From NCBI GenBank assembly GCA_012845835.1, contig JABAKD010000004.1, positions 6,181,765 through 6,245,764 of the forward strand: 64,000 bases of DNA. The letters run 5' to 3'. The notes under the pieces were generated by a model. It was not told the DNA's origin. It did no database searches and saw only the letters and a list, made by a program, of their open reading frames with translations. Of the stretch, positions 1 to 10,889 are shown one piece after another (position 1 is the stretch's first letter; every line of letters starts with the position of its first letter). The translations under genes were made by a program, and so were the position numbers. The stretch is from Undaria pinnatifida (Eukaryota > Sar > Phaeophyceae > Laminariales > Alariaceae).

Positions 1-90
1 TTGAAGGCAAGAACCGGGGGGAAGAAGGGACGACACCTGTGACCACGGCTTGTCCAGAAGCTGAAAAGCACATGTGTGTGAAAAAAAAAG
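1..90 (+). repeat. 3' end of a tRNA-derived SINE (truncated by window edge)
   Basis: This stretch matches the last 100 bases of the complete SINE at 4101-4417, including the run around GGCTTGTCCAGAAGCTG, and ends in an A-rich tail at 81-89. The 5' part lies outside the window. Orientation is plus because the A tail is on the right. Confidence 0.75.
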
Positions 91-1424
91 GCACCATGTG
101 CTGAACTGCGACGCACGGCTGAACGTAGAGTTTTGGCGCGCAGTGGGCACCCTATAACTGGTCGCGAATAATATACCTGGTATTAATTACCAGGAGGAAA
201 GTAAGCACCAGTCGCTGTCGTGGAGTCCACTGGCCGAGTTGAGGATGGTCGGTATTTTTAGAAGGGGGCAGGGGATCATGGGGCCGAAAAAAGAAAACGG
301 TCTCCGCCGCTCGACGACCATAAACGTACCACCAGATATGGCACGGGATATACTATACCACTACAGTATCAAATGACCGATTTTTTTTTGGCGTTTGATA
401 GTAAAGCGATTGCGAAAAACGTTGCTCGGCAACGAAGTTACTAACAAATTCTCCGGAAGGAAGGGTTTGCGGTGTTTTTTTTCCATAAACGACCAATAAA
501 ATAATTATCGAAGGTACCATTCGATCAACTATTAGTGGCGGTACCCTTTGCCCCTCTGTTTCATTGGCCGAAACCGCACCGAGCATTTGCTCGACGCAGA
601 TCTAATCACCGAGCATCTGCCTTGCCTGGCACGCACCACCTCCTGCCTGCTACTTGCTGCATCGACACAGCCTAGCAATCGCTGAGAGCACACCGACTCG
701 AGAGGTGTAGCTAGAGTATGACGGGGGTGAGCGGCGTCGGAGCGTGCCATCGGGTCGCCCGGCGGCCCGCTGCTACGACGATGCCATCTCGCCCGCCTGG
801 TGTCGCATTCCGAAATGGGTACTCGCGTTCGTGCTCGTGCGGCTATGCTTGTACACCCTGGGAACACGAAGGCTCGTGAATCCACTCAGCCCCACTAAAC
901 TGCGATAGCAGCAGCAGCAGCAGCAGCCGCGGCGGCGGCGGCGGCAGCGTGGTATGAGGCCACCGCGATCTAAGTGTCGGGCGCCGGGCGTGCTCGGAGC
1001 GGAGCGCGCCGGCGTGGTGATGCGCGTACGTTGAGTGCAGTAGCAAACAGCAGCAGTACACGACGAGTAGACTGCTCGTACGAAGCCGCTCCCAAATTCG
1101 AAAAAAAAAAGAAGTTAAAGCTGGCGGTGTTGCCGGTGCTGGAGCTGCTTGATTTTGTTGCTGACTACGATGCTGCCCGCTAACTGTGCTGCTGCTTGCT
1201 GTTGTGGGATAGCAGCAGCGGCACTGCTGTTAACTCTGCCGCCGCCTTTGCTTGGCTGCGGTCGCTACTCGTACGTGGTCTTTTCCCCTTTCTTGTCGTT
1301 ATTTTTTTTATTTTCGTCTGCCATCTTGTTGCCGCACATCCCCACTTCCCTTTTCTATTTTGGAGGCGTCGCCTGCAAGATCCGGTGCAACTAGTTCGCA
1401 AGCACCCCAATGTTATAATGCTTA
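91..1424. other. No supported gene; trinucleotide-rich stretch
   Basis: No frame here has splice-bounded or conserved coding character. At 907-948 there is a run of AGC and GGC triplets, and at 1160-1260 CTG/GCA-rich sequence. Open frames on both strands in the GC-rich part (530-890) are equally long and show no recognisable domain, so I do not call them. Confidence 0.5.
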
Positions 1425-1842
1425 GTTGGGGTAGGCACCTGGTTCACCTTTTGCAAGTGGTCAAACGGACTACTACCCCCTAATCCCTTATAACAAATGG
1501 CGTCGTCGACAGACCATGGGTTTTTGGGTCGTGCGTTCGAATCCCACCCCCCACCACTAATAAACTTTTACGATTTTTCCCAACTCGAATTTGAAACATA
1601 TTCTCCTGTATAACCCAGGAAAATATACCTCTTGGATACTTGAAACATTCACTCTCTCCCGTTTACTCAGGAAAAGACACCGCTTGGATATTGAAAGTTC
1701 GCCCGCACATCCGGCCGACCTGCGATCCCGTCGTTTCGGGCGGGGGGGGATAAGGCTTACTCTGGGTACGATCGTAGGCAATTGGTGAACCTTTTGCAAG
1801 TGGTCAAACGGACTAATCCCCTCTAATTCCCCAACACCAAAG
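1425..1842 (+). repeat. Composite repeat with flanking direct repeats and tRNA-like B box (copy 1)
   Basis: A roughly 60-base segment containing CTTTTGCAAGTGGTCAAACG occurs at 1441-1500 and again, same orientation, at 1783-1842. Just inside the left copy lies GCGTTCGAATCCC (1533-1545), a good pol III B-box/T-arm sequence. The same arrangement recurs at 47355-47727, so it is a dispersed unit rather than a local duplication. No open frame lies between the direct repeats. It could be a terminal-repeat retroelement in miniature or a head-to-tail SINE remnant. Confidence 0.65.
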
Positions 1843-2001
1843 TCATGACGGGAAGGGACTTCTTGTTCTTTATCGGAAGGAAAGCAACCTCCTCAAGCCA
1901 CACTTTCGCAAACACTCTGTTAATAGCATGGGAGAAACTCCCCGGGGTATCATAATTGGGTCCACGCGTGAAGCAGTAGTAGGGCAGGCTTCCGGCTCTC
2001 T

Positions 2002-2022
2002 TGTGTGTGTGTGTGTGTGTGT
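2002..2022. repeat. (TG)n microsatellite
   Basis: About ten uninterrupted TG units. Confidence 0.9.
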
Positions 2023-2243
2023 TCTTCACATTAAACCGTTCTTCTACTCGTCGACATCCAGCACACCCAGTGTCCGTACTGATTCTTCACCCTAGAAAGA
2101 TCAGCTCTGTGGTCACAAGCCACGACACAGAGATAATGCATCGTAATGCATTCGACAACGCAATGTCATGCCCTAGTACTGGGTACGACAGGCACAACAT
2201 ACATACGTCAGCAACAGAAATACATTGGAAGAGAGAAATACGA

Positions 2244-2460
2244 AATAAACAAAAACAAAAACAAAAACAAAAAAAAACAAAAAACAAAATAAGAAAACAA
2301 ATAAAAACAAAGATAAAAATAAAACAAAAAATGAAACAAACAAAATGAAGGGGAAATCGAAGAAACAACCCAACCGCAAAGGAGAGCCAAAGCTCGGAAA
2401 AGAAACATAATAAAATGAAATAAAATAAAGTAAAGTAAAACCAAAATAAGATAATCCGAA
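2244..2460. repeat. A-rich (AAAAC/AAATA)n tract
   Basis: Plus strand is dominated by AAAAC and related A-rich units; the long minus-strand open frames across it are phenylalanine-rich translations of this tract and not proteins. Confidence 0.8.
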
Positions 2461-2788
2461 CACGAGCCAAAAACCTGGACACGCAAGGAGGGAACAAAGG
2501 GGAAAAAAATACCCCAGAGAAAGACGAAAAGTGCTATGTACCTACTAGTCGGCCTGGTACCTTGCTACCCTGTCTGCCATCTCCTTCCTGCCTTCGTCCA
2601 CCGCGGTCTCCCTTCTATTCCTCCTGTTGCCCCCCCTGCCCCCATTCCCTTGGACGGCTTTCCTTCTACTCCTCCTGTTTCCCCCCCTCCCCCCTTTGTG
2701 TTCTTCTCATTAAACCAAAATACCTTGTAAAAGAGAGAAACAACGAAAGAAACCAAGACAAAATAAATAAATAATTTGTACATCTGCA

Positions 2789-2855
2789 ATATTATAAAAA
2801 TAAAAATACACTCCAGCTGTGAGATCGAAGATTTGTCGAAACTCATCTGCAATAC
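2789..2855 (-). repeat. 5'-truncated copy of dispersed 'CTCACAGCTGGAGTG' element with target duplication
   Basis: Read on the minus strand this is the 3' end of a repeat family that also ends at 6955, 23835 and 26955 and begins (reverse complement) at 21279: a CGATCTCACAGCTGGAGTG core followed by a T/A-rich end. The copy is flanked by the 10-base direct repeat CATCTGCAAT (left 2780-2789 region, right near 2848-2857), consistent with a target-site duplication around a truncated insertion. Confidence 0.6.
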
Positions 2856-2869
2856 GTATGATAGCAGAT

Positions 2870-3154
2870 AGTACCGGCCCTCTGAACGGACAAGAAACCG
2901 AGATACTGGTGTTAGGTTACTCGTAGACTTCTTACTCAAGAAAGGATACCATATGTCCTTAACTAACTTCAGTACAACAGCTGCTGTCGAATTTACATGT
3001 TCCCCGTGATTACCGGGCTTAAACGCCGTTTCAGCTGGAAACCCGTTTTAGGGACAAAAATTACCATGATGGAATTAGTATATAGGGGGTTTTGAGGGCT
3101 CTAAAGGCATCAAATATCTTGTGCGGCACTTTCGTGAGATGGTCGTAGTATAGC
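2870..3154. other. No gene or repeat recognised
   Basis: Mixed-composition sequence with stops in all frames; nothing recognised. Confidence 0.5.
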
Positions 3155-3330
3155 TTTTTTTTTTTTTTAATCCTCCGGCGGATGGGGTAAAATAAAGCTC
3201 AAGCTCACGACACTTCCACGTATTTTCATACACGTCGTGTGTCGATTTAACTCAATTGCCTTCACAACCCAGGGCTAGCTGGCGTGTCAAACGGTTCCCA
3301 CTATAGCGTATTAATAGTATAGCGTATCAC
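3155..3330 (-). repeat. Poly(A)-ended dispersed repeat, copy 1
   Basis: Begins on the plus strand with a 14-base T run followed by TCCTCCGGCGGATGGGG and continues through CACTTCCACGTATTTTCATA and GTGTGTCGATTTAACTCA. A second copy lies at 3820-3990 and an inverted copy at 23850-23965. The T run at one end reads as a 3' A tail on the minus strand, suggesting a short retroposon. Confidence 0.7.
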
Positions 3331-3819
3331 ATTTCCATGGTGAGTTTCATCGAAGTGAGGGAATATGAGCAACTACTAACTGCTGTATGTGCGAACAACG
3401 CGGTGCGCACGGAAGGTTTACGTCAATAAGATGGATGTGGTTAGCTGGTATCGTTGAGACGTGAGCAAAACTGAACCGAACACTAGCCCAAGGTTGCCGT
3501 GGGTGGCGCAGACGAGCAGACATTAAGCAAGCGGCTTGTAGGCCGTCACGCTAACCTTGACGTGATGTGTTCAGGAGACCGTTCTTCAAACCATTGATCA
3601 AACCCAACAATGTCAGGAGACGGTCAGTCAAGGGACAACGTCCAGTGGTCAAGGGTGTCAAACCGATCGTTCCACGCTAAAACCTAGTAGTTTAGCGCCA
3701 GGCAAGGCAAATTATCGGAAATTGCCGTCCGTCAAGGGGTCAAAGTGCCATCTCCTCACATCGTTGATCAAGCCTGCTCTATTGTGTTACATTCGCGGTA
3801 CGGTACATACCGGAACGAT
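3331..3819. other. Spacer between two repeat copies, no gene
   Basis: Contains several loosely repeated phrases (GGTCAAGGGTCAAA-like, TGATCAAACC) but no coding signal. Nothing else recognised. Confidence 0.5.
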
Positions 3820-3990
3820 TTTTTTTTTTTTTTTTTTTTTTTTATCCTCCGGCGGATGGGGAAAAATAAAGCTTTAGCTCACCACACTTCCACGTATTTT
3901 CATACGCGTCGTGTGTCGATTTAACTCAGTTGCTTTCGCAGCCCAACGCTAGCTGGCGCACCCTTCGGGTCCCATTGTAGGTATAGCGTA
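3820..3990 (-). repeat. Poly(A)-ended dispersed repeat, copy 2
   Basis: Starts with a T run of about 24 bases and then repeats the 3155-3330 sequence with some substitutions. The longer homopolymer suggests it is the younger copy. Confidence 0.7.
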
Positions 3991-4039
3991 AGCTGTCCCT
4001 ATCAGTGGTTTTCGTTACAACCCCGGCAGCGCAAGCTTT

Positions 4040-4063
4040 TTATAATATATATATATATATATA
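4040..4063. repeat. (AT)n microsatellite
   Basis: About ten AT units. Confidence 0.85.
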
Positions 4064-4100
4064 CGTGAGATGATTTGCTCATAGGCTGATATTGCTGAAC

Positions 4101-4417
4101 CGGTCGCCCCGGTGGCGTATCAGGTTATCCTCGAGCCTGGTATAGGTCAGTTTTGTGAGTTCGAGCCCCGCCGAGTGCATACTCGTATAAATTCGTTGGG
4201 ACTTTTTGTTGTGGACAAATTGACTTGCGGAAAGCGCGGGAGCGTGAGTTAGCAACGTTCGATGAAAAATCGACGAGCAGTGGTATTGCTGAACCCTATG
4301 CGCGATAAAAATTGAAGGCAAGAACCGGGGAGGAGAAGGGATGACACCTGTGACCACGGCTTGTCCAGAAGCTGGAAAGTAAAAGTGTGCAAAAAAAAAA
4401 AAAAAAAAAAAAAAAAA
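4101..4417 (+). mobile_element. tRNA-derived SINE, complete copy
   Basis: The 5' head (about 4101-4175) resembles a tRNA: GGTGGCGTATCAGG (4111-4124) fits the pol III A box and GAGTTCGAGCCCC (4157-4169) the B box. It is followed by a unique body of about 215 bases and a 27-base A tail (4391-4417). Related copies: 1-90 (3' end), 26120-26421 (minus strand, near full length), 18480-18660 and 61600-61850 (decayed). The head does not keep a full cloverleaf, so this is not a functional tRNA gene. Proteins read through it are artefacts. A target duplication is not clear. Confidence 0.85.
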
Positions 4418-4959
4418 TGCTACAGGATAGGCCACTCGCACACTGTAAATATCTGTCGTAATTAACGCCAGGATTCCTTCTTCACTTTTCTGTAACCAGA
4501 CTCTACAACCAGCAAGTTTACTACAGCTTACTGTACCGGGTTGGCTAAATGCATAAATCGGAGATGGGGACGAGCACTTTTGCACCGGATGTACCGCGTA
4601 CTAAACTGATTTTACAGAACGCTCGCAGCTCGCTCGCAGCCCTTGGTATATTCGTGCGATGTAGTGCGGGGTACAAACACTGGCCGGTCCAGGCCCGCTT
4701 ACCCTATTGGGGAGTACGATACGCACAGCGTATTTTTTATGTAGATACGAGTGTTGGTTGTTGGCGAATCTTTTCACTTTTTCGATGTTTTTAGGTCGTT
4801 GCACAGCGAAAAGGTTCCAAAATACAAAGTACCAATGTCCTCAACGCTGCGTGGGTACCAGGGCGTTGTAAAGCAACTGTAACATGGGCGTCCAGCTCGT
4901 GCGAGGACCACCGGAGGCCGTTTTTTTTTTGCCATATATGCGTCAATATACTAAAAAGT
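4418..4959. other. No supported gene
   Basis: Short opposing open frames without splice sites or domains. Nothing else recognised. Confidence 0.45.
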
Positions 4960-5125
4960 GCGTCTTAAGACGAAATCAAGACGAAAAAAGCCTCGAAAGA
5001 ATTTGTCGCCTGCGCCGAAATGCACGCCAATTTTTCGTTCGCCTGCGGCGAAACAGACCCCCCCCAAAAAATCGCCTGCGGCGAAAAAAGACTCCCACCA
5101 CTTTCTTGGCCCACGGCGAAAAACG
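4960..5125. repeat. Short tandem imperfect-palindrome repeat (CGCCTGCGGCG)
   Basis: TCGCCTGCGGCGAAA or close variants occur near 5006, 5038, 5072 and (degenerate) 5110, spaced about 33-38 bases. Each unit can fold as CGCC-TG-CGGCG. The overlapping arginine-rich frames are by-products. Confidence 0.65.
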
Positions 5126-5235
5126 TGCGGCACAGGAAAAGCGTGGTGCGGCATGCCGAACCATGCCTTCGGTAGGTGGTGGAACAAAAACGGATTAACG
5201 ACAAAAATGTGCGCCAGCGCAACATTTCAACGTTG

Positions 5236-5627
5236 TGTTCTGTAGGGTACGTACAAACTATACCCGGGGTATTTACCCTTGGTATTAACCTACAAAGAAC
5301 TTTTGTAAGTTGTGCAGGACGTTCATACTCATACCAGGGACTTCTGAAACTTCTGTACGACATTCATACCCGTGCCCCGAACTTCTGTAAGTTCTGTACG
5401 CCCGTTACCACAATACCCGGGGTACGGGTACCGTATGTTTTGTACCCGCCGGGAACTTCTGCGAGTTCTGTACGCCCGTGCCACAATACCCGGAGCTTCT
5501 GGAAGTTCTGTAAGACTTCCATAGCCGTACCCGATAGTTCTGGAAGTTCTCCAAGAACCCCAAACCCTTACCTGGAACTTCTGTGAGTTCTGTAAGAGTG
5601 TGGCACAATACCCCGGGTACGGGTATA
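5236..5627 (+). repeat. 42-bp minisatellite element, locus A
   Basis: Degenerate tandem units with consensus parts TTCTGTAAGTTCTGTACG and CCCGTACCCGGAACTTCTG. The same array occurs at 8116-8740 (same orientation), and inverted at 11548-12060 and 12783-12995; a diverged version is at 32094-32513. Each unit carries GTAAGT, a perfect 5' splice consensus, on this strand. Confidence 0.8.
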
Positions 5628-6655
5628 CGTAATTGTGCGAGTCATCGCACCCCCGTGCGATCGATTTTTAAATGATTTCTAACTTTGATTTTTATCGCGC
5701 AGGGGTGCGATAACTCTGGCATGTGCGATGACTCCGGCCCCTGCGCGGAAAATGAATTCAATGATTTGATTTCCCATCCTGACGCACACCCCTGTGCGGT
5801 AACTCCGACATGTGTGACTCTGAACAAATCACACACCCTGCCATGCTGTGATGTGAACGCACACCCCTGTGCGGTAAACTCCAACATGTGCGTTTCCGAG
5901 CAAATCAAACACCCTGCCGTGCTGTGATGTGAACGCACACCCCTGTGCGGCCGGAGGCGGGGTGCGAGGTAGAGGTGGTAGACGACGGGCTGTGAATCAT
6001 TTCTAGCCGGGGACGGTAGGCACATTCGATGTGCCGGCGGGCACGGCCCGTGGTAGGTGGTCTCGGCCAGTACACACGAAGACGTTTGGTGCCTTGCTCT
6101 GTACTTGAAGTAGGTATAGTGCAACGACTGGTGACGGTAGAATTCGAGTTGGTTTGTGGTGTTGTCTGCAGAGAGAGGAGAAACGGCGGAAGGGAGGTGT
6201 GTCGTAGGTAGGTAGGTACTGGGTTGTCGGCTGCCGTCGTTCCGTTGCATGAGGTACAGCAGTACTAGGTAGGTCAGCACCGCATCGTGGCAGGGCCGGT
6301 GGTGCTTCTTTTTTTGGGGGGGGGGCGGTCGCCGAAAAAAAAATAACTAAAGCGAGAGTTTTGTTTTATGTATGTATGATATGCACCTGCTACAAACAGC
6401 GGTGAGCCCCGGTTACAAACCGCTAGAAAAACGGATCGTGGCACAATTTTTATCCTGAGACCACACGCCACAGCATGCAACCTCACGCTCGAAGGTGGCA
6501 CCAATATCGGAGTCATCGCACCCCTGTGCGATGACTCCGAGCCCTGTGCGGAAAATGAATTAAATGATTCCAAACTTGAAAAATTAACGCACAGGGGTGC
6601 GATGAATCCGGCATGTGCGATGACTCCAGCCTGTGCGATGACTCGCACAATTACG
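5628..6655. mobile_element. Inverted-repeat element with GTGCG-palindrome units
   Basis: The outermost 23 bases at 5628-5650 (starting CGTAATTGTGCGAG) are the exact reverse complement of 6633-6655, giving a terminal inverted repeat around 1,028 bases. Inside each end are several copies of a GCGCAC/ACCCCTGTGCGG palindromic unit (5660-5955 and 6509-6650), including a shared GCGGAAAATGAATT. The centre has no recognisable transposase; the long minus-strand frame here is low-complexity. Probably a non-autonomous DNA element. Confidence 0.6.
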
Positions 6656-6881
6656 GTACGTGTGTAACAATACTCGTAGTGGCCGGTACAAATTAGGGTC
6701 GAAATTATTCTGACTTCATGTCTCATGTTACGCCTTCTGCCGTCATGTCTCGTCCGTGACGCTGATGCCACACCCCGACGCGTAGTTACACACAAAACCC
6801 AACCCCCTACACTGCTCAACAACTCGTACGGCGTATTATGCGCTTTCCAGCTCTCCAGATAAAACCAAAAAGCGTAGTATG

Positions 6882-7735
6882 TGGCATAGTGCAAAGATGA
6901 GTTCCGACGAAATATTTTCGATCTCACAGCTGGAGTGTATTTTATTTTTATAATATGTCACGCGTTTTGTTACTGTTCGCACGTTAACTCGCATAATCAA
7001 GTCCGTGGTCACAGGACAGGCTCCGGTCACTCTGGAGCTGAGAAATACCCTAGGGGAAAACACAAACAAACCGAAGGTGGTACACGCATATATAAAATAA
7101 ACACTTCACGCACTGGATATCACCTCATTATCTTTCTAGAGCCATCCATGCCGCAGCTTTCCCCCCCCCCCCCCCGCCCCGAACGCCCCTTCTTCCCCAC
7201 TACCCGCACCATCGCCTAGACCTAGCACCACACGTATAACAAACCCCTCACCTAAAACCCTTCCTTTCCCCCCGCCCCCTTCCCCCCCCCCCCCCCCCTC
7301 CCCGCCCGCACCCCCCACCTCCCCAAACACCCCCACCCCATCCCACCCCCACCCCCTCGAACACTCCGCCCTCTCTCTACTCACTGATTGTACGACTTAC
7401 CCCAGGATATACGTGATAAACTGATGCATTCTTTCCAAAACCGTCACATTTATCCTCTCAAAAGAATGTATAGTTTCCAAGCACAGATTGAGCTGCCCCA
7501 CACGCCCCACCCCCGCCCCAACCCCCTCCTGTGATAAACTGGTGCATTTTTTTCTTTTTTTTCCTTCCCAAAACCGTCAGATTTAAGGATTTATAGCTTC
7601 CACGCACAAATTGCCCGTATATATTGCACGTAGTGCCAATCCCTACGCGTACGCAAGACTGTGTACCCGGTGGGCATCCTTGTATATTCGTTGGAACCCG
7701 GTGGGCGTCTTCGTACACATCGTACTCGAACATTT
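6882..7735 (-). mobile_element. Partial copy of the foldback element
   Basis: Bases 6895-6955 match the outer end of the 21279-23835 foldback element (GATCTCACAGCTGGAGTGTA). Bases 7095-7510 match 22980-23390 of the same element nearly base for base outside the C runs, including AACACTTCACGCAC and TACGACTTACCCCAGGATAT. The C-rich runs (7160-7175, 7265-7305) are part of the element. No opposing arm is present, so this is a one-sided or deleted copy. Confidence 0.65.
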
Positions 7736-8115
7736 TTTATCAGAAATTGTACTTATGAAAGTATAGTGTTAATTAAAGTGGTTGCTATGATCGGCGTTGA
7801 TTGATCTTTTCCTTGTTTTTTTCTCGGTTGGAAGGATTTTTGGGCTTGCCATATTAATATATTGATACCATGTTTAATAAAAATATTGCAACGACGTCAG
7901 CTGTGAGTTGTTAATACAAACGGGTTTGTGAACGAAAGCACGAACAACACAAATGCACTATCATACACTGGTACATATATGTTGCAAACAGGTATATATG
8001 TGATATTTTCCCATGATACATGTATCAGTGCATGCAGCATGCCAATCGCAGTATTGGAAATGCGTTGACAAAATGCCCATTTTTTCATCCGTCACTTTGT
8101 TTTTTTTTCGTCCCT
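7736..8115. other. No gene recognised
   Basis: AT-rich sequence with stops in all frames. Confidence 0.5.
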
Positions 8116-8740
8116 TCGAGGCGGGTTTTCACCTCGGGTATTACCCGTACCCGGAACTTCTGTGAGTTCGGTACAACCCAAGCCGTACCCGGAACGTCTG
8201 TGAGTTCTGTACGACATTCATAACCGTACGCGAACTTTCTATTTGCGTTCTGTCCGTAAGGAACACACACAACCATACCCGGGGTATTTAACCCGGGTAT
8301 TACCCTACAAAGAACTTCTCCAAGTTCTGTAGGACATTCATACCCGTACCCGGAACTTTTGTAAGTTCTGTACGCCAGTGCCACAAAGACCCGGGGTACG
8401 GGGGTACAGGGAACTTCTGGAACTTCCGAAGACTTTTATACCCGTACTTGGAACTTCTTGAAATTCTGTAAGACTTTCATACCCGTACCCGGAATTTCTG
8501 AGAGTTCTGTATGACCTGTGCCACAGTACCCGGGGTACGGTAGAGCATGTTTTGTACCCGCCCGGAACTTCTGTGAGTTCTGTATGCCTGTACCACGTTA
8601 CCCGGAACTTCTGCAAGTTCTGTAACACTTCCATACCCGTACCCGAAAGTTCTGAAAGTTCTGTAAGATTCCCATACCCTTACCCGGAATCCACAAACCC
8701 TAGAGAACACAACCTTGAAACATTTCACCACCTGTTTTAC
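8116..8740 (+). repeat. 42-bp minisatellite element, locus B (both ends visible)
   Basis: About a dozen degenerate units of the locus A type. The left border (ACCTCGGGTATTACCCGTAC) and right border (CGGAATCCACAAACCCTAGA) match, in inverted order, the borders of the copy at 11548-12060, so the array behaves as a unit with defined ends, i.e. a dispersed element. Confidence 0.75.
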
Positions 8741-8943
8741 GCCCTGGTAGGTACCTGGTACTCTGCTGTACCTGGCACCAGGTACTCTATAACCCAGTCT
8801 AATGATTCCCCGTTGTGTTGCTTCTTTTCTTTTGTTCTATTTTTCATTATTGCTGGTTTCTTTCTTCATATTGCTTCCTTCCTTCCTCCCTTCCTTTTCG
8901 CAAGCATGGCTCTGCTCTGCAAGATATCTGGTGAGCTTGTCAA

Positions 8944-9215
8944 TGTTTGTCCCCCGTCCGTCTTCAGTACTACGAGTACTGGCACATAAAAGGGTTCCGT
9001 GCGTTTGGCGTTGCAAGGCCAAATCCGTTTGCTGTTTGCGGGACAAGACATTTTTTCTCCGTATTTTTATTAGCTTCACTGTTTGTCCCCCTTCCGTCTT
9101 CAGTACTACGGGTACTGGCACATAAAAGGGTTCCGTGCGTTTGGCGTTGCAAGGCCAAATCCGTTTGCTATTTGCGGGACAAGACATTTTTTTCCCGTTT
9201 TTTTATTAGCTTCAC
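8944..9215. repeat. 136-bp tandem duplication
   Basis: Two nearly identical head-to-tail copies, 8944-9079 and 9080-9215, each with TACTGGCACATAAAAGGG and GCCAAATCCGTTTGCT. Low divergence points to a recent duplication. Confidence 0.9.
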
Positions 9216-10889
9216 TGATGATAGATACCTGATACCCTCTGGTACAGCATGTACGTGATAGATACAACCAAGAAAATCTGAAAAGAAAAATACGACGAAA
9301 TCAGATGCCGAATACAGCTGCTGTGTAAAACGCGCGTACCAGGAAGCATGCGATGTCACTTGCATTGCAGTCTGCCGTTTCTCGCTGCAACATGCTCGCA
9401 CTATTAACACGCGCAACAGACGATCGACGAGACCACGACAGTTGTCGATAGTAGTGACCGTGCATGCCTCGTATGCTTGCTTCTATTACCTGTAATCCGA
9501 AGGCGTCATGTCATGTGCATGCAGCCACAGCACACGTGCCGGCTCGACGCACACATCTTTTGTGCAACGTGTTAATCTCATAGGACACGCATGCAACCAG
9601 CCAGCTTCTGCTTCGATGGCCGAGCGAGATAATTCCGACTGCGCGCTGCACACAACAACTCGCACAGCTTTGTTTGCTGTTGCTACTGCTACTCTGCTGC
9701 TGCCGCTGTTGCTTCGGCTGCTGCGGCGGCGGCTGCTGATGCTGCTACGCAGGGCAAGCAGCAGCATGGATGTGGATGCGTGCCCCTCTCAAGGAAGGAA
9801 CAACAGTAGTAAAGCAATTCACACATCGAAAGCTCTAGGATGATCCATTCGCTCACCCTGCTCCCTCGATCTCACGCAACCAAAGCTCCCAGCACAGGCA
9901 CCAGCACAGGCAACGACTAAAGCCCAAGTCACGTCGCCACTCCAAGCTCCTCTCCGATTGTACCCGGAGGCAAAGCAAGCAGGGTCTCAGCAGGTAAAAC
10001 AGCAGCCGTCCGGGCTTCAAATCTGCTTGCCTCTCGCTGGTTCAGGGTTGCTGCGTCAGGCAAGCAAAAACAAAACGAGTCCGGCAAGCGCCGGGGCGAC
10101 GTGAGGGCCTGCTACTGTTGCTGGCAACTCAGCTTGTTCCTCTCCTTAAGCGGTGGTTCCTGTCAGCAGGTACCTGCGATGTCTTTGGCTCTCCTGTCGA
10201 CAGCGAGGAAGGTAGAGCTCTGGCTCACGAGCAGCTAAAAGCTGCTAGCTGCTGCTAACTGGCTGCTAAACCACGCGAGCGCGGCGGATTTACGCGACTA
10301 TGATTGCTTCTCCGTCTATTGAGCAAGATTGTCCCGAAAAGTTATATCGAAATTCTGCGGAGGAAAATAATTAAAAATTATACCTCCGCCCTCTTCGTCT
10401 CTCTCCCTTCTCTCTCTGTCTACGCTCCTCTTTCGTCCTCCTCGTCTCCTCAAGCTCTGCACCCTACATCCTTCGTAGAGGCCCTCGAAAGTTAACGCTT
10501 CTGGCATATTCCGTTGTATTTTCTACCTCTGCTGCGCAGAAGAATTCGCGCACTACAGACAGAGCAAAAGAGTGCGCGTAGATACCTCAGATCTGCAAGC
10601 ATTTTGCGCGCGCCTTGTTCTTCCCCCTTCCTGCCGACTGGCGCCCTCTCCCCTGCACACACCAGGTATGCTATATTTCGACCAGGTATCATGCGACCGC
10701 TGTGTATTGCAGGCAGCATGTTCTCGTACTGCTGCTGCTGCTGCTGCGTTTTGCAGGCAGGCTGTTGAGGACGGTTGTTCGACGTCTGCTGTAAATGTTG
10801 CTCACAGAAACGACTTCATGCTCCTTCAAGTCGAGGGCAGTTCAACCTCACCACTCTGTACATGTGTGTGTGACCACCGGAACCGCACA
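9216..10889. other. Upstream region with CTG/CAG tracts, no firm gene
   Basis: CTG/GCT-rich runs occur at 9670-9770 and 10725-10750, and CAGG/CACAGG-like runs at 9880-10030. The leucine-rich frame at 9508-9843 is a translation of the CTG tract. Given the gene starting at 12.3-12.6 kb on the plus strand, this could be a promoter or 5' leader region, but no promoter element is recognised. Confidence 0.35.

Noticed and set aside
1533-1546. tRNA gene near GTTCGAATCCC
   Set aside because: Only the T-arm-like box is present, and it recurs in the repeat at 47469 with the same non-tRNA surroundings.
2087-2497. Phenylalanine-rich minus-strand membrane protein
   Set aside because: It is the reverse complement of an A-rich simple-sequence tract.
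4101-4175. tRNA gene
   Set aside because: A and B boxes are present but no cloverleaf with a paired acceptor stem can be drawn, and the segment is the head of a repeated element with an A tail.
4079-4585. 168-codon minus-strand protein
   Set aside because: It runs antisense through the complete SINE; its phenylalanine run is the SINE's A tail.
5642-6280. 212-codon minus-strand protein
   Set aside because: It lies in the inverted-repeat element and repeats the GTGCG palindrome units; no domain.
7136-7384. Glycine-rich protein
   Set aside because: Translation of C-rich runs inside a foldback-element fragment; the same occurs at 23014-23223.
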